Assembly: GCA_021845555.1 (NCBI GenBank) | Contig: JAJZVS010000013.1 | Location: 1 to 20,574 of the forward strand | Origin: Pseudomonadota bacterium | Lineage (GTDB): Bacteria > Pseudomonadota > Alphaproteobacteria > Acetobacterales > Acetobacteraceae | DNA length: 20,574 bases | Reading direction: 5' to 3' | In this document: piece after piece, positions 1 to 7,616 of the stretch | How positions within the stretch are numbered: position 1 is the stretch's first letter | Layout of the letters: the number at the start of each line of letters is the position of its first letter | Translations under genes and position numbers: made by a program | Notes under the pieces: model-generated | The model's database searches: none | Told to the model about the DNA's origin: nothing | The model's input: only the letters and a program-made list of their open reading frames with translations

Positions 1-100
1 AGTCGGCGCCAAGCCAGGCCGCGGGGAGCGCAGCGACCGGGGGGGTGACCGGTTCGAGCGGCGCGACCAGCCCGGGACCGAGGCGCCGGCCGCGGAGTAA
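1..100 (+). CDS. C-terminal tail of an unidentified protein (partial, uncertain)
   Basis: A frame is open from the left edge (codons from base 2) to TAA at 98-100, giving 32 residues rich in Arg, Gly, Asp and Glu and ending in EAPAAE. Nearly every third codon position is G or C, as in the real genes here, and the stop lies just before a strong hairpin. Such RG-rich disordered tails are common in DEAD-box RNA helicases and other RNA-binding proteins, but the product cannot be identified from this piece. A second plus frame is also open across the region, so the assignment is tentative. Confidence 0.35.
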   Translation, partial: VGAKPGRGERSDRGGDRFERRDQPGTEAPAAE

Positions 101-106
101 GGACAG

Positions 107-163
107 GCCGCGCGGGCCGGGACGTTCCCGGTCCGCGCGGCGGTTGCCTCGGGCGCCGTTTTT
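107..163 (+). terminator. Hairpin and T-run, probable terminator
   Basis: A 16-bp stem pairs 107-122 with 126-141 around the 3-base loop CGT, with a single G-U wobble. A second 5-bp stem (138-142 with 154-158) is directly followed by TTTTT at 159-163. The two stems share bases 138-141 and cannot both form completely. The simplest reading is a terminator for the gene entering from the left. An attenuator ahead of the next operon is also possible, but no regulator or ligand signal is visible. Confidence 0.6.
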
Positions 164-208
164 CTTCAGTTTGTCGCGGGGGGACTGGTTGTCATTCAGG
201 GGGGCACG

Positions 209-313
209 ATGATCTGTAAGCTGTCGGGACTGCCCCGTGACAAGACGGTTGGCATGCGCCCGCGCCCGTTCGTCATCGCGCTCACCCCGACAAACCGATC
301 TGACCCGCAATGA
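209..313 (+). CDS. Short leader ORF, 34 aa, coupled to the next gene
   Basis: The ATG at 209 follows a purine-rich AGGGGGG run (198-204) at Shine-Dalgarno distance. The ORF begins MICKLSGLPRDK and ends at TGA 311-313, which overlaps the ATG (310-312) of the flavoenzyme gene as ATGA. The flavoenzyme start has no ribosome-binding site of its own, so ribosomes finishing this ORF could restart there. I recognise no family and no membrane segment. It may be a genuine coupled leader peptide or simply a chance ORF. Confidence 0.4.
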   Translation: MICKLSGLPRDKTVGMRPRPFVIALTPTNRSDPQ

Positions 314-1722
314 AACTCCTCAACGCCATCCGCATGGGCGGAGCCGAGATCCTGCCGATCGTCGAAGGCGGCAAGGGCGTGTCCATCTCCAACGGCCTGT
401 CATCGGGCAACTGGGCCGCCGCGGGCGGGGTGGGCACCTTCAGCGCCGTCAACGCCGACAGTTTCGACGACCACGGCCGCCGCATCCCGCAGATCTATCA
501 CGGCCGAACCCGCACCGACCGGCACGAGGAGTTGGTGGCTTACGCGGTCAAGGGCGCGCTCACGCAAGCCCGCCGCGCCTATGACCTGGCCGGCGGCAAG
601 GGGCGCATCCACGCCAACATCCTGTGGGAGATGGGCGCCGCCGAGCGCATCATCACGGAAGTGCTGGAACAGGCGAAAGACCTGATCGCCGGCATTACCT
701 GCGGCGCCGGCATGCCGTACCGCCTGTCCGACATCGCGGCGAAGTTCAACGTCTATTACTACCCGATCATCTCGTCCGCCCGCGCCTTCAACGCGCTGTG
801 GAAACGCGCCTACAGCAAGACCGCCGAGCTACTGGGCGGCGTGGTCTATGAAGACCCGTGGCTTGCCGGCGGGCACAACGGTCTGTCCAACTCCGAAGAC
901 CCGAACCGGGCGGAAGACCCGTATCCGCGGGTGCTGGCGCTGCGCAAGGTGATGGCCGAATACGGGCTGCACGACACGCCGATCATCATGGCCGGCGGGG
1001 TGTGGTGGCTCGATGAGTGGGAACACTGGATCGACAACCCCGAACTCGGCCCGGTTGCCTTTCAGTTCGGCACCCGCCCGCTGCTGACCCAGGAATCGCC
1101 GATCGGAGAGGCCTGGAAGAAGCGCCTGCTCACGCTCAAGGAAGGCGACATCTTCCTCAACCGCTTCTCCCCCACCGGCTTCTATTCCAGCGCGGTGAAC
1201 AACGGCTTCATGCAGGAATTGCGCGGCCGCAGCGAGCGCCAGGTGGCCTTCACCACCGAGCCGGTCGGCGAGCACGTGGCGGAATACGGCGTCGGCCCGC
1301 GCAAGCGGCCGGTCTATCTGACCGCCGCGGACCGGGACGGCGTGCGCGCCTGGGAAGCCCGGGGCTTCACCGAGGCGCTGCGCACCCCGGACTCCACGCT
1401 GATCTTCGTCACCCCGGACAAGGCGCGCGAGATCATCGCCGACCAGATCGCCTGCATGGGCTGCCTCAGCCAGTGCCGCTTTTCCAACTGGTCGCAGCAC
1501 GAGGCCGAGCACACCACCGGCAAGCGTCCCGACCCGCGCAGCTTCTGCATCCAGAAGACCCTCCAGGATATCGCGCATGAAAGCGACGATCCGGCGGCGG
1601 TGGAACGCAACCTGATGTTCTCCGGCCATAACGGCTACCGCTTCGCGTCGGATCCATTCTATTCGAATGGATTCATCCCGACGGTAAAGCAGCTGGTCGA
1701 ACGGATCCTCACCGGGCGATAG
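310..1722 (+). CDS. Nitronate monooxygenase-like FMN oxidoreductase
   Basis: This 470-aa protein resembles the nitronate monooxygenase / 2-nitropropane dioxygenase family, FMN TIM-barrel enzymes that oxidise alkyl nitronates or act as related flavin oxidoreductases. Visible motifs are an N-terminal GGKGVSIS-NGLSSG stretch, AGGHNG with H189 at the place of the family's catalytic His, IIMAGGV for flavin-phosphate binding, and FGTRPLLTQES. It is longer than usual members (about 320-380 aa). The extra C-terminal part holds C382, C385, C389 and C413, a C-x2-C-x3-C-x23-C pattern that could bind Fe-S or zinc. The start at 310 lacks a Shine-Dalgarno and overlaps the leader ORF stop. The sulfatase begins 12 bases after its stop, implying one operon. 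The true substrate is unknown. FabK-like or other flavin reductase activity is an alternative. Confidence 0.75.
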   Translation: MKLLNAIRMGGAEILPIVEGGKGVSISNGLSSGNWAAAGGVGTFSAVNADSFDDHGRRIPQIYHGRTRTDRHEELVAYAVKGALTQARRAYDLAGGKGRIHANILWEMGAAERIITEVLEQAKDLIAGITCGAGMPYRLSDIAAKFNVYYYPIISSARAFNALWKRAYSKTAELLGGVVYEDPWLAGGHNGLSNSEDPNRAEDPYPRVLALRKVMAEYGLHDTPIIMAGGVWWLDEWEHWIDNPELGPVAFQFGTRPLLTQESPIGEAWKKRLLTLKEGDIFLNRFSPTGFYSSAVNNGFMQELRGRSERQVAFTTEPVGEHVAEYGVGPRKRPVYLTAADRDGVRAWEARGFTEALRTPDSTLIFVTPDKAREIIADQIACMGCLSQCRFSNWSQHEAEHTTGKRPDPRSFCIQKTLQDIAHESDDPAAVERNLMFSGHNGYRFASDPFYSNGFIPTVKQLVERILTGR

Positions 1723-1734
1723 GAACGCACCGCC

Positions 1735-3360
1735 ATGACCCGGAAGAACATCCTCTGGGTCATGTGCGACCAGCTGCGGTTCGACTACCTGGGCTGCGCC
1801 GGCCATCCCACGCTGCACACCCCGAACATCGACGCGCTGGCGGCGCGCGGGGTGCGCTTCACCCGCGCCTATGTGCAGTCCCCGGTATGCGGGCCGTCGC
1901 GCATGAGCTTCTATACCGGGCGCTACATGCGCTCCCACGGGGCGAACTGGAACGGGTTCCCGTTGCGGGTCGGAGAACCCACGCTCGGCCAGCATCTGGA
2001 CGCGCTCGGCGTGCGGACGGTGCTGGTGGGCAAGACGCATATGGCCGCCGACGCGGAAGGATTGGCCCGGCTCGGGATCGATCCCGCCAGTTCGATCGGC
2101 ATCCGTGAATCGGAATGCGGGTTCGAGCCGTTCGAACGCGATGACGGGCTGTTTCCCGCCGGCGGGCGGCGCGGCGATCCGGCCTACAACAACTATCTGC
2201 GGGCGCTCGGCTATGGCGGCGAGAGCCCGTGGGAGGCGTGGGCGAATGCCGCGCAGGGACCGAACGGGGAGGTGCTGAACGGCTGGCTGCTGGAGCACGC
2301 CGACAAGCCCGCGCGGATTCCGGAGGAGCACTCGGAAACCCCCTACATGACCCGCCGGGCGATGGCGTTCATCGACCAGGCGGCGGCCGACGGGCGGAAC
2401 TGGTGCTTGCACCTGTCCTACATCAAGCCGCACTGGCCCTATATCGCGCCGGCGCCGTATCACGCGCTGTATCGCCAGACCGACGTGGTTCCCCCGCTGC
2501 GGGATGCCGCCGAGCGCGCCGATCCGCATCCGGTCTATCGCGCCTTCATGGAGCATCGCGTCTCCCGCAACTTCTCCGACGACGCGACGCGGGCGCGGGT
2601 GATCCCAGCCTACATGGGGCTGATCCGCCAGATCGACGACCAGCTGGGGCTGTTGTTCCGCTTCCTCGACGCGCGCGGCCTGACCGATAAGACCATGATC
2701 GTGTTCACCTCCGATCACGGCGACTATCTCGGCGACCACTGGCTCGGCGAGAAGGATCTGTTCCACGAAGCCTCGGTGAAAATCCCGCTCATCGTGGTCG
2801 ATCCCTCGCCGGCGGCCGATCCGACCCGCGGGACGGCGTGCGACGCGCTGGTGGAGGCGATCGACCTTGCACCCAGCTTCATCGAATGGTTCGGCGGCAC
2901 GCCGCCGTCGCATGTGATGGAAGGACGGTCGCTGCTGCCCTGGCTGCACGGCAGGCCGCCGGAACGGTGGCGCGACTGCGTGTTCTCGGAATACGACTAT
3001 TCGATGCAGGACGCCCGGCTCACGCTGGACCAGCCGATTCCCGACTGCCGGCTGTTCATGGTGTTCGACGGGCGCTGGAAATACGTCCATGCCACCGGCT
3101 TTCGGCCGATGCTGTACGATCTCGCCACCGATCCGTCCGAGTTCCGCGATCTGGGCGCCGATCCGGCGCAGGCAGGGGAGCGTGCGCGGCTCAGGGAAGC
3201 GCTGCTCGGCTGGGCGCTGCGCGACCACAACCGCATCACCATGCCGGACGCGCGGATCGCCCGCTATGCCGGCGGGGCGCAGCTCGCCGGCGGGATCGTG
3301 ATCGGCTACCGCGACACGGCGGAGCTGGCGGCGGAGCGGGCACGGCTGGGCCTCGGCTGA
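1735..3360 (+). CDS. Sulfatase family hydrolase (formylglycine type)
   Basis: This 541-aa protein belongs to the sulfatase / alkaline phosphatase superfamily, which cleaves sulfate (sometimes phosphonate) esters. The N-terminal strand NILWVMCDQLRFD supplies metal ligands D12 and probably D17. The signature CGPSR at C52-R56 matches CxPSR, so C52 would be converted to formylglycine as the nucleophile. D327-H328 in TSDHGDYLGDH supplies further metal ligands, and a KTHM motif lies near residue 100. No signal peptide is seen, so it is probably cytoplasmic and acts on imported substrate. AGGA at 1721-1724 is a weak ribosome-binding site. No formylglycine-generating enzyme lies in the window, so maturation must be encoded elsewhere. 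The substrate cannot be named. Choline-sulfatase-like or phosphonate monoester hydrolase-like roles are alternatives. Confidence 0.85.
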   Translation: MTRKNILWVMCDQLRFDYLGCAGHPTLHTPNIDALAARGVRFTRAYVQSPVCGPSRMSFYTGRYMRSHGANWNGFPLRVGEPTLGQHLDALGVRTVLVGKTHMAADAEGLARLGIDPASSIGIRESECGFEPFERDDGLFPAGGRRGDPAYNNYLRALGYGGESPWEAWANAAQGPNGEVLNGWLLEHADKPARIPEEHSETPYMTRRAMAFIDQAAADGRNWCLHLSYIKPHWPYIAPAPYHALYRQTDVVPPLRDAAERADPHPVYRAFMEHRVSRNFSDDATRARVIPAYMGLIRQIDDQLGLLFRFLDARGLTDKTMIVFTSDHGDYLGDHWLGEKDLFHEASVKIPLIVVDPSPAADPTRGTACDALVEAIDLAPSFIEWFGGTPPSHVMEGRSLLPWLHGRPPERWRDCVFSEYDYSMQDARLTLDQPIPDCRLFMVFDGRWKYVHATGFRPMLYDLATDPSEFRDLGADPAQAGERARLREALLGWALRDHNRITMPDARIARYAGGAQLAGGIVIGYRDTAELAAERARLGLG

Positions 3361-3376
3361 GCGGTCCACCGGTCCC

Positions 3377-3409
3377 GCTTGCGTCCCCCGCTTGCGTCCC
3401 CCGTTTGCC
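3377..3409 (+). repeat. 13-bp tandem repeat, about 2.5 copies
   Basis: The unit GCTTGCGTCCCCC occurs at 3377-3389 and 3390-3402, and a degenerate partial copy (GTTTGCC) follows at 3403-3409. It lies between the sulfatase stop and the transporter start, in the untranslated leader of the transporter. No function is evident. Confidence 0.6.
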
Positions 3410-3464
3410 TCTCCTCCCGGCGCGTGCTTCATTTCGCGCACCAAACTCCAAGGGGGGGAGAGAA

Positions 3465-4706
3465 ATGCTCGCCTGGTTTTCCGACCTGACCGCTCGGGAA
3501 AGACGCACCATGATCGCCTGTTTCGGCGGCTGGGCGCTCGACGCGCTGGACGTGATGATGTTCGCGTTCGTCATCCCGGCGCTGATCGCCGTCCTGCACA
3601 TGACGGTGCCCGAAGCCGGCGAGCTTGCCACCATCACCCTGCTGATCTCCGCTTTCGGCGGCTGGATCGCCGGCGCGCTGTCGGACCGGGTGGGACGGGT
3701 GCGCATCCTGCAGATCACCGTGATCTGGTACGCGGTCTTCACCTTCCTCTGCGGCTTCGCGCAGAACTACCAGCAGCTGTTCTGGTTCCGCGCGCTCCAG
3801 GGTCTCGGCTTCGGCGGCGAATGGGCGGCCGGCGCGGTGCTGATGGGCGAGGTGATCCGCGACAAATACCGCGGCCGCGCGGTCGGCATCGTGCAGACCG
3901 GCTGGGCGATCGGCTGGGGCGCGGCGGCGCTCTTCTACACGCTGTTCTTCGCCATCATGCCGCAGGCGATCGCCTGGCGGGCGATGTTCTGGATCGGCAT
4001 CCTGCCGGCCTTCCTGGTGTTCTACATCCGCCGCTTCGTCGATGAACCCGATCTGCCGCGCGACACCCGCCCGATGGGCACCGCGCTCACGCAGATCTTC
4101 GCCGCGCTGAAGCCGCCCTATCTCTCGATCACCTGGCGCGTCGCGTTGATGGTGACCGGCTCGCAGGGCGGCAGCTACGTGCTGACGATCTGGCTGCCCA
4201 CCTACCTCAAGACCGTGAAGCACATGAGTTCGGTCGGCACCGGCAGCTATCTGCTGGTGCTGATCCTGGGTGCGTTCTTCGGCTTCCTCTCGGGCGCGTA
4301 TCTGGCCGACGGGATCGGCCGCAAGGCAACCTTCATGGTCTCGGCCATCGGTTCCGCGGGGCTGCTGCTGGTCTATATGCTGGCGCCGCTCAGCAACAGC
4401 GAGATCCTGATCGTCAGCTTCCTGATGGGCTACATCTCGCTGATGATGTTCTCGCCCATGGGATCATTCATGACCGAACTGTTCCCCACCGAGGTGCGCG
4501 GCGCCGGCCAGGGCTTCTGCTATAATGTCGGGCGCGGCATCGGCGCCTTGTTCCCGGCCATGGTGGGCTTCCTCGCGCATCGCTGGGGGCTCGGCGTCGC
4601 CATCGCCTCCTTCGGCGTGGTGGCCTACGGGGTGATGGTGGGGGCGCTGCTCATGCTGCCGGAAACCCGTGGGCGGTCGGTGGCGAACATCGGCGTCGCG
4701 GACTGA
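3465..4706 (+). CDS. MFS transporter, proton-symporter type
   Basis: This 413-aa integral membrane protein has the length and hydrophobic pattern of a 12-helix major facilitator. The helix 2-3 loop carries the MFS signature as GALSDRVGRVR (residues 70-80). R109 in RALQGLGFGGEW fits motif B, and helix 1 has acidic residues in DALDVMMF (D26, D29). The style resembles the sialate/aromatic-acid:proton symporter groups, suggesting import of an organic anion. I chose the ATG at 3465 because AAGGGGGGGAG lies just upstream. The frame is open much further upstream, but that part is a shadow of the sulfatase gene. It follows the sulfatase by 104 bases and may bring in the substrate of the two upstream enzymes (inference from position). 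Confidence 0.85.
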   Translation: MLAWFSDLTARERRTMIACFGGWALDALDVMMFAFVIPALIAVLHMTVPEAGELATITLLISAFGGWIAGALSDRVGRVRILQITVIWYAVFTFLCGFAQNYQQLFWFRALQGLGFGGEWAAGAVLMGEVIRDKYRGRAVGIVQTGWAIGWGAAALFYTLFFAIMPQAIAWRAMFWIGILPAFLVFYIRRFVDEPDLPRDTRPMGTALTQIFAALKPPYLSITWRVALMVTGSQGGSYVLTIWLPTYLKTVKHMSSVGTGSYLLVLILGAFFGFLSGAYLADGIGRKATFMVSAIGSAGLLLVYMLAPLSNSEILIVSFLMGYISLMMFSPMGSFMTELFPTEVRGAGQGFCYNVGRGIGALFPAMVGFLAHRWGLGVAIASFGVVAYGVMVGALLMLPETRGRSVANIGVAD

Positions 4707-4724
4707 CGGACCGCCGTCGGGCGT

Positions 4725-4752
4725 GGGCCGGCCCGCACGGGCGGGCCGGCCC
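4725..4752. terminator. Perfect 12-bp stem between convergent genes
   Basis: GGGCCGGCCCGC at 4725-4736 pairs exactly with 4741-4752 around the loop ACGG. It lies between the transporter stop (4706) and the convergent GNAT stop (4755), so it can act on both strands as a bidirectional terminator. There is no T-run on the + side, so termination may not be purely intrinsic. The core GGGCCGGCCC is itself palindromic. Confidence 0.65.
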
Positions 4753-4754
4753 GA

Positions 4755-5318
4755 TCAGGCCGCCGCGCGGGAAGGCGCGACGGACTCGGCGGCGGGCGGG
4801 AGGAGCGTCATCCGCGCCTCGATCACGGTGGGATCGGCCGGCAGGTGGCGCAGCCGGAAACCCAGGAAACGCGCCAGATCGAGCATGGGCGCGTTCTCCG
4901 CCAGGATCTCGCCCACCACCTCGCGCACGCCGTGGCGCCGGCCCCAGTCGAGCACGCGCTGCATCAGCCGCACGCCGAGCCCGTGCCCCTTCTCGTCCGG
5001 CTGCACCACCACCGCGAACTCGGCCACGTTGGGATCGTCCTCGCGCGCCAGGCGGGCGACCCCCACCGTCTCCCCGGTCGCTTCGCGCACCGCGATGAAG
5101 GCCATGTCGCGCGCGTAGTCGAGCCGGGTGAAGCGGGCGAGCTGGGCGGGCGTGAGTTCGCGGACGGCGGCGAAAAACCGCATGCGCACATCCTCCGGCG
5201 TCAGCCGGTGGAAGAATGCGTCATGTGCCGCGGCGTCTTCGGGGCGGATCGGGCGAAGGATGAGGCGCTCACCGCCGGTCACCCAGAGTTCGGCGAGTTC
5301 CGCCGGATAGGCTTGCAT
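4755..5318 (-). CDS. GNAT acetyltransferase, Pat-like domain
   Basis: This 187-aa protein is a single GNAT domain that transfers an acetyl group from acetyl-CoA to an amine. The acetyl-CoA pyrophosphate loop is KGHGLG (residues 110-115) after the strand AEFAVVVQPDE. The N-terminal segment (YPAELAELW, then LRPIRPEDA and VRMRFFAAVREL) closely resembles the C-terminal GNAT domain of Pat-type protein lysine acetyltransferases. Here it stands alone, without their NDP-forming acyl-CoA synthetase part. The start at 5318 is supported by a strong GAGGAGGT Shine-Dalgarno. The gene is monocistronic, convergent with the transporter and divergent from the hydrolase. A protein-lysine target is inference; a small-molecule acceptor is equally possible. 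Confidence 0.85.
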   Translation of the reverse strand: MQAYPAELAELWVTGGERLILRPIRPEDAAAHDAFFHRLTPEDVRMRFFAAVRELTPAQLARFTRLDYARDMAFIAVREATGETVGVARLAREDDPNVAEFAVVVQPDEKGHGLGVRLMQRVLDWGRRHGVREVVGEILAENAPMLDLARFLGFRLRHLPADPTVIEARMTLLPPAAESVAPSRAAA

Positions 5319-5402
5319 CGGACCTCCTCGGTCAAACAGAGGACGTCGCTCCCTGGCATAAGAGCGCTTAAGATAGTGTTTCGACCCACAAAGGAGAAGG
5401 GC

Positions 5403-6356
5403 ATGACCGACCCGCGTCTCGATCCCGACATGCGCGCCTGGCTGGAGGCCCAAGCGGCCGAGGCGGCCAAGTATCCGCCGATCCGGCTGGAGGTCCCGCT
5501 CGACCCCCATCGCGCGGTGAACGACGCGCTGGCCATGCCGCTCGCCGCCGGCGGGCCGGCAATGGCGGAGAGCGCGGACCGCTGGTTGTCCGTGCGCGGC
5601 CGGCGGGTGCTGTGCCGGGTGCACCGGCCGCTGGGGGCTGCGGCCGGGAACCTGCCGGCGCTGGTCTATTTCCACGGTGGCGGCTGGGTCTGGGCCTCGA
5701 TCGACACCCACGACCGCCTGATGCGCGAATATGCCGCCGGCGCCGGCGTCACCGTGGTGGGCGTGGATTACGCGCTCGCCCCGGAGGCGAAGTTTCCCCA
5801 GCCGGTGGAAGAATGCGTCGGCGTGACCACCTGGCTCGCGCGCAACGGCGCCGAATGGGGGATCGACCCCAACCGGATCCTGCTGGGCGGCGACTCGGCC
5901 GGCGGGAACCTGGCGCTCGCCGTCGCGCTGGCGCTGCGCGACGCGGGCGAGGTCCGTCCGCGCGGCATCCTGGCGAGCTACCCGGTCGTGGACAGCCGGA
6001 TGGACACGCCCACCTACCGCGAATTCGCGACCGGCTACGGGCTGACCGCGGAGAAGATGGCGTTCTACTGGTCGGTCTATGCCTCCCACGCGGCTGACCG
6101 CACCCACCCGCTGGCCGCGCCGCTGCGCGCCGATCTGACCGGCCTGGCGCCGGTGCTGGTCCATCTGGCGGAGCTCGACCCGCTGCGTGCCGAGGGGGAG
6201 GCGTTGGCCGGCAAGCTGCGCGCCGCCGGGGTGCCGGTGGACCTGCGGGTGTTCTCCGGCGTGGTGCACGGCTTCGTCCGCAACACCGAACAGGTCGCCA
6301 AGGCCCGCGAAGCGATGGCGGAGGCGACCGACTGGCTGCGACGGATGGCGGCCTGA
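5403..6356 (+). CDS. Alpha/beta hydrolase, HSL family esterase
   Basis: This 317-aa protein belongs to the hormone-sensitive-lipase (family IV) carboxylesterases, which cleave short acyl esters. The oxyanion-hole motif HGGGW starts at H91. The nucleophile is S165 in GDSAGGN (163-169). D259 in LAELDPLR and H289 in VVHGF complete the triad at the expected spacing. The N-terminal cap region runs through about residue 75. No signal peptide is seen, so it is probably cytoplasmic. The ATG at 5403 is chosen because AAGGAGAAGG lies directly upstream; the frame extends further upstream only as a shadow of the GNAT gene. Its physiological ester is unknown. It is separated from lptF by 87 bases and is probably transcribed independently. 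Confidence 0.9.
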   Translation: MTDPRLDPDMRAWLEAQAAEAAKYPPIRLEVPLDPHRAVNDALAMPLAAGGPAMAESADRWLSVRGRRVLCRVHRPLGAAAGNLPALVYFHGGGWVWASIDTHDRLMREYAAGAGVTVVGVDYALAPEAKFPQPVEECVGVTTWLARNGAEWGIDPNRILLGGDSAGGNLALAVALALRDAGEVRPRGILASYPVVDSRMDTPTYREFATGYGLTAEKMAFYWSVYASHAADRTHPLAAPLRADLTGLAPVLVHLAELDPLRAEGEALAGKLRAAGVPVDLRVFSGVVHGFVRNTEQVAKAREAMAEATDWLRRMAA

Positions 6357-6400
6357 CCCCCGGCTTTCTCGCGCCCACGCGGGGTGGTAGGGATGCGCCA

Positions 6401-6434
6401 TGCCGGTGAACGATCGTTGCCGGTGAACGGTCGT
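6401..6434 (+). repeat. 17-bp tandem repeat upstream of lptF
   Basis: TGCCGGTGAACGATCGT (6401-6417) is directly repeated at 6418-6434 with one A-to-G change. The first copy creates the perfect palindrome AACGATCGTT (6409-6418), and the second has the imperfect AACGGTCGTT. The pair ends one base before the lptF ribosome-binding site, a position suited to an operator or to RNA-level control. It may also be a simple duplication. Confidence 0.65.
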
Positions 6435-6443
6435 TGGAGGCTT

Positions 6444-7616
6444 ATGCGCACCGGGCGGCTCGTCACCAGGCTGGACCTCTATCTTTTCCGCCAGTTGCTG
6501 GTCGGGCTGCTCGCTGTCACCGTCGGGCTGACGGCGTTGATCTGGCTCACCCAGTCGCTGCGGTTCGTACAGCTGGTGGTGGACCACGGCCTGTCGCCGG
6601 GCGTGTTCGTGGCGCTGACCGCGCTGCTGGTGCCGAGCTTCGTCGCCGTGGTGCTGCCGCTCACCACCTTCGTCGTGATCCAGTTCGTCTATCAGCGCCT
6701 GGCGGTGGACCGGGAAATCACGGTGATGCGCGCGGCCGGCCTGTCCGATCTGGCGCTCGCCCGGCCGGCGCTGGTGCTGGCCGCGCTGGCGACGCTGGCG
6801 GGTTATGGGCTCAATCTGTGGCTGGTGCCCTCCAGCCTCGCCGCGTTCCGCGCCTACCAGTGGGAAATCAGCAACCAGGTGGCCGCGTTCCTGTTGCAGG
6901 ACGGGGTGTTCACCCAGGTTTCCCCCAACCTGACCGTCTATATCCGCTCCCGCGCCCCGGACGGGACGCTGCATGGCATCCTGATCGACGATGCACGCAA
7001 CCGCTCGGCCGAGGCGACCGTGATGGCGCGCCGCGGCCAGCTGGTGCAGGGGAAGGACGGCCCCAAAGTCGTCCTCAGCGACGGCAGCCGCCAGCAGATC
7101 GACCCGCGCACCGGGCGGCTCGATCTGCTCACGTTCCGGCGCAACGTGCTCGATCTGGCGGAGACCGGGCATCGCGAGGCCAGCCGCCCGCCCGGCATGA
7201 ACGAGGAAGGGCTGCAAGCCCTGCTGCATCCACCTGCGTTCCTGCCGGCGCAATATCGGCCGCACTGGATCGCCGAGGCGCATAAGCGGCTGGCAACGCC
7301 GCTGAGCACCTTGTCCTATGCGCTGATCGCGCTGCTGTCGGTGCTGACCGGCACGTTCCGCCGCCACGGCAGCCTGATCCGCCCCTTGGCAGCGGCCGGG
7401 ATAGTGGTGGCGCTGGTCGCGCTGGGACTCGGCGTCGGCGATCTGGCGGCGCGCGACAACGCGGCGATCGGACTGATCTGGGCGCAGGCGATCCTGCCGG
7501 CGCTGGCGGGTTTCGCCCTGCTGATCGGCCCCGAGATCTCCGCCCGCCGCCATCCGGCCGGCGGTCTCGCCGGCCGGGGGCTGTCGGGCGGTGCCCAGGG
7601 GACGCCGGGCGCGTGA
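6444..7616 (+). CDS. lptF: LPS export ABC transporter permease LptF
   Basis: This 390-aa protein is one of two inner-membrane permeases that, with LptG and the LptB ATPase, extract LPS from the inner membrane and push it along the LptA bridge. It has the YjgP/YjgQ layout: N-terminal membrane helices starting at LDLYLFRQLLVGLLAVTVG, a conserved RLAVDREITVMRAAGLS coupling segment, a periplasmic jellyroll domain (roughly residues 120-270) and three C-terminal helices. The ATG at 6444 follows TGGAGG at 6435-6440. An upstream GTG at 6384 is in frame but would translate the tandem repeat and has no ribosome-binding site. Its stop overlaps the lptG start (GTGA). lptB and lptC are not in the window. 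Confidence 0.92.
   Translation: MRTGRLVTRLDLYLFRQLLVGLLAVTVGLTALIWLTQSLRFVQLVVDHGLSPGVFVALTALLVPSFVAVVLPLTTFVVIQFVYQRLAVDREITVMRAAGLSDLALARPALVLAALATLAGYGLNLWLVPSSLAAFRAYQWEISNQVAAFLLQDGVFTQVSPNLTVYIRSRAPDGTLHGILIDDARNRSAEATVMARRGQLVQGKDGPKVVLSDGSRQQIDPRTGRLDLLTFRRNVLDLAETGHREASRPPGMNEEGLQALLHPPAFLPAQYRPHWIAEAHKRLATPLSTLSYALIALLSVLTGTFRRHGSLIRPLAAAGIVVALVALGLGVGDLAARDNAAIGLIWAQAILPALAGFALLIGPEISARRHPAGGLAGRGLSGGAQGTPGA

Noticed and set aside
189..217. TTGTCA at 189-194 as a -35 box for the flavoenzyme operon
   Set aside because: No acceptable -10 hexamer lies 16-18 bases downstream.
829..3444. 871-codon open frame on the minus strand opposite the flavoenzyme and sulfatase genes
   Set aside because: It is a high-GC antisense shadow: Arg/Gly/His-rich, no recognisable domain, and fully covered by two well-supported plus-strand genes.
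6407..6435. ECF-sigma-like TGAAC and CGTT boxes before lptF
   Set aside because: The spacing between the boxes is 20 bases, too long for the known GGAAC-CGTT promoters, and the transcript would start at the lptF ATG.
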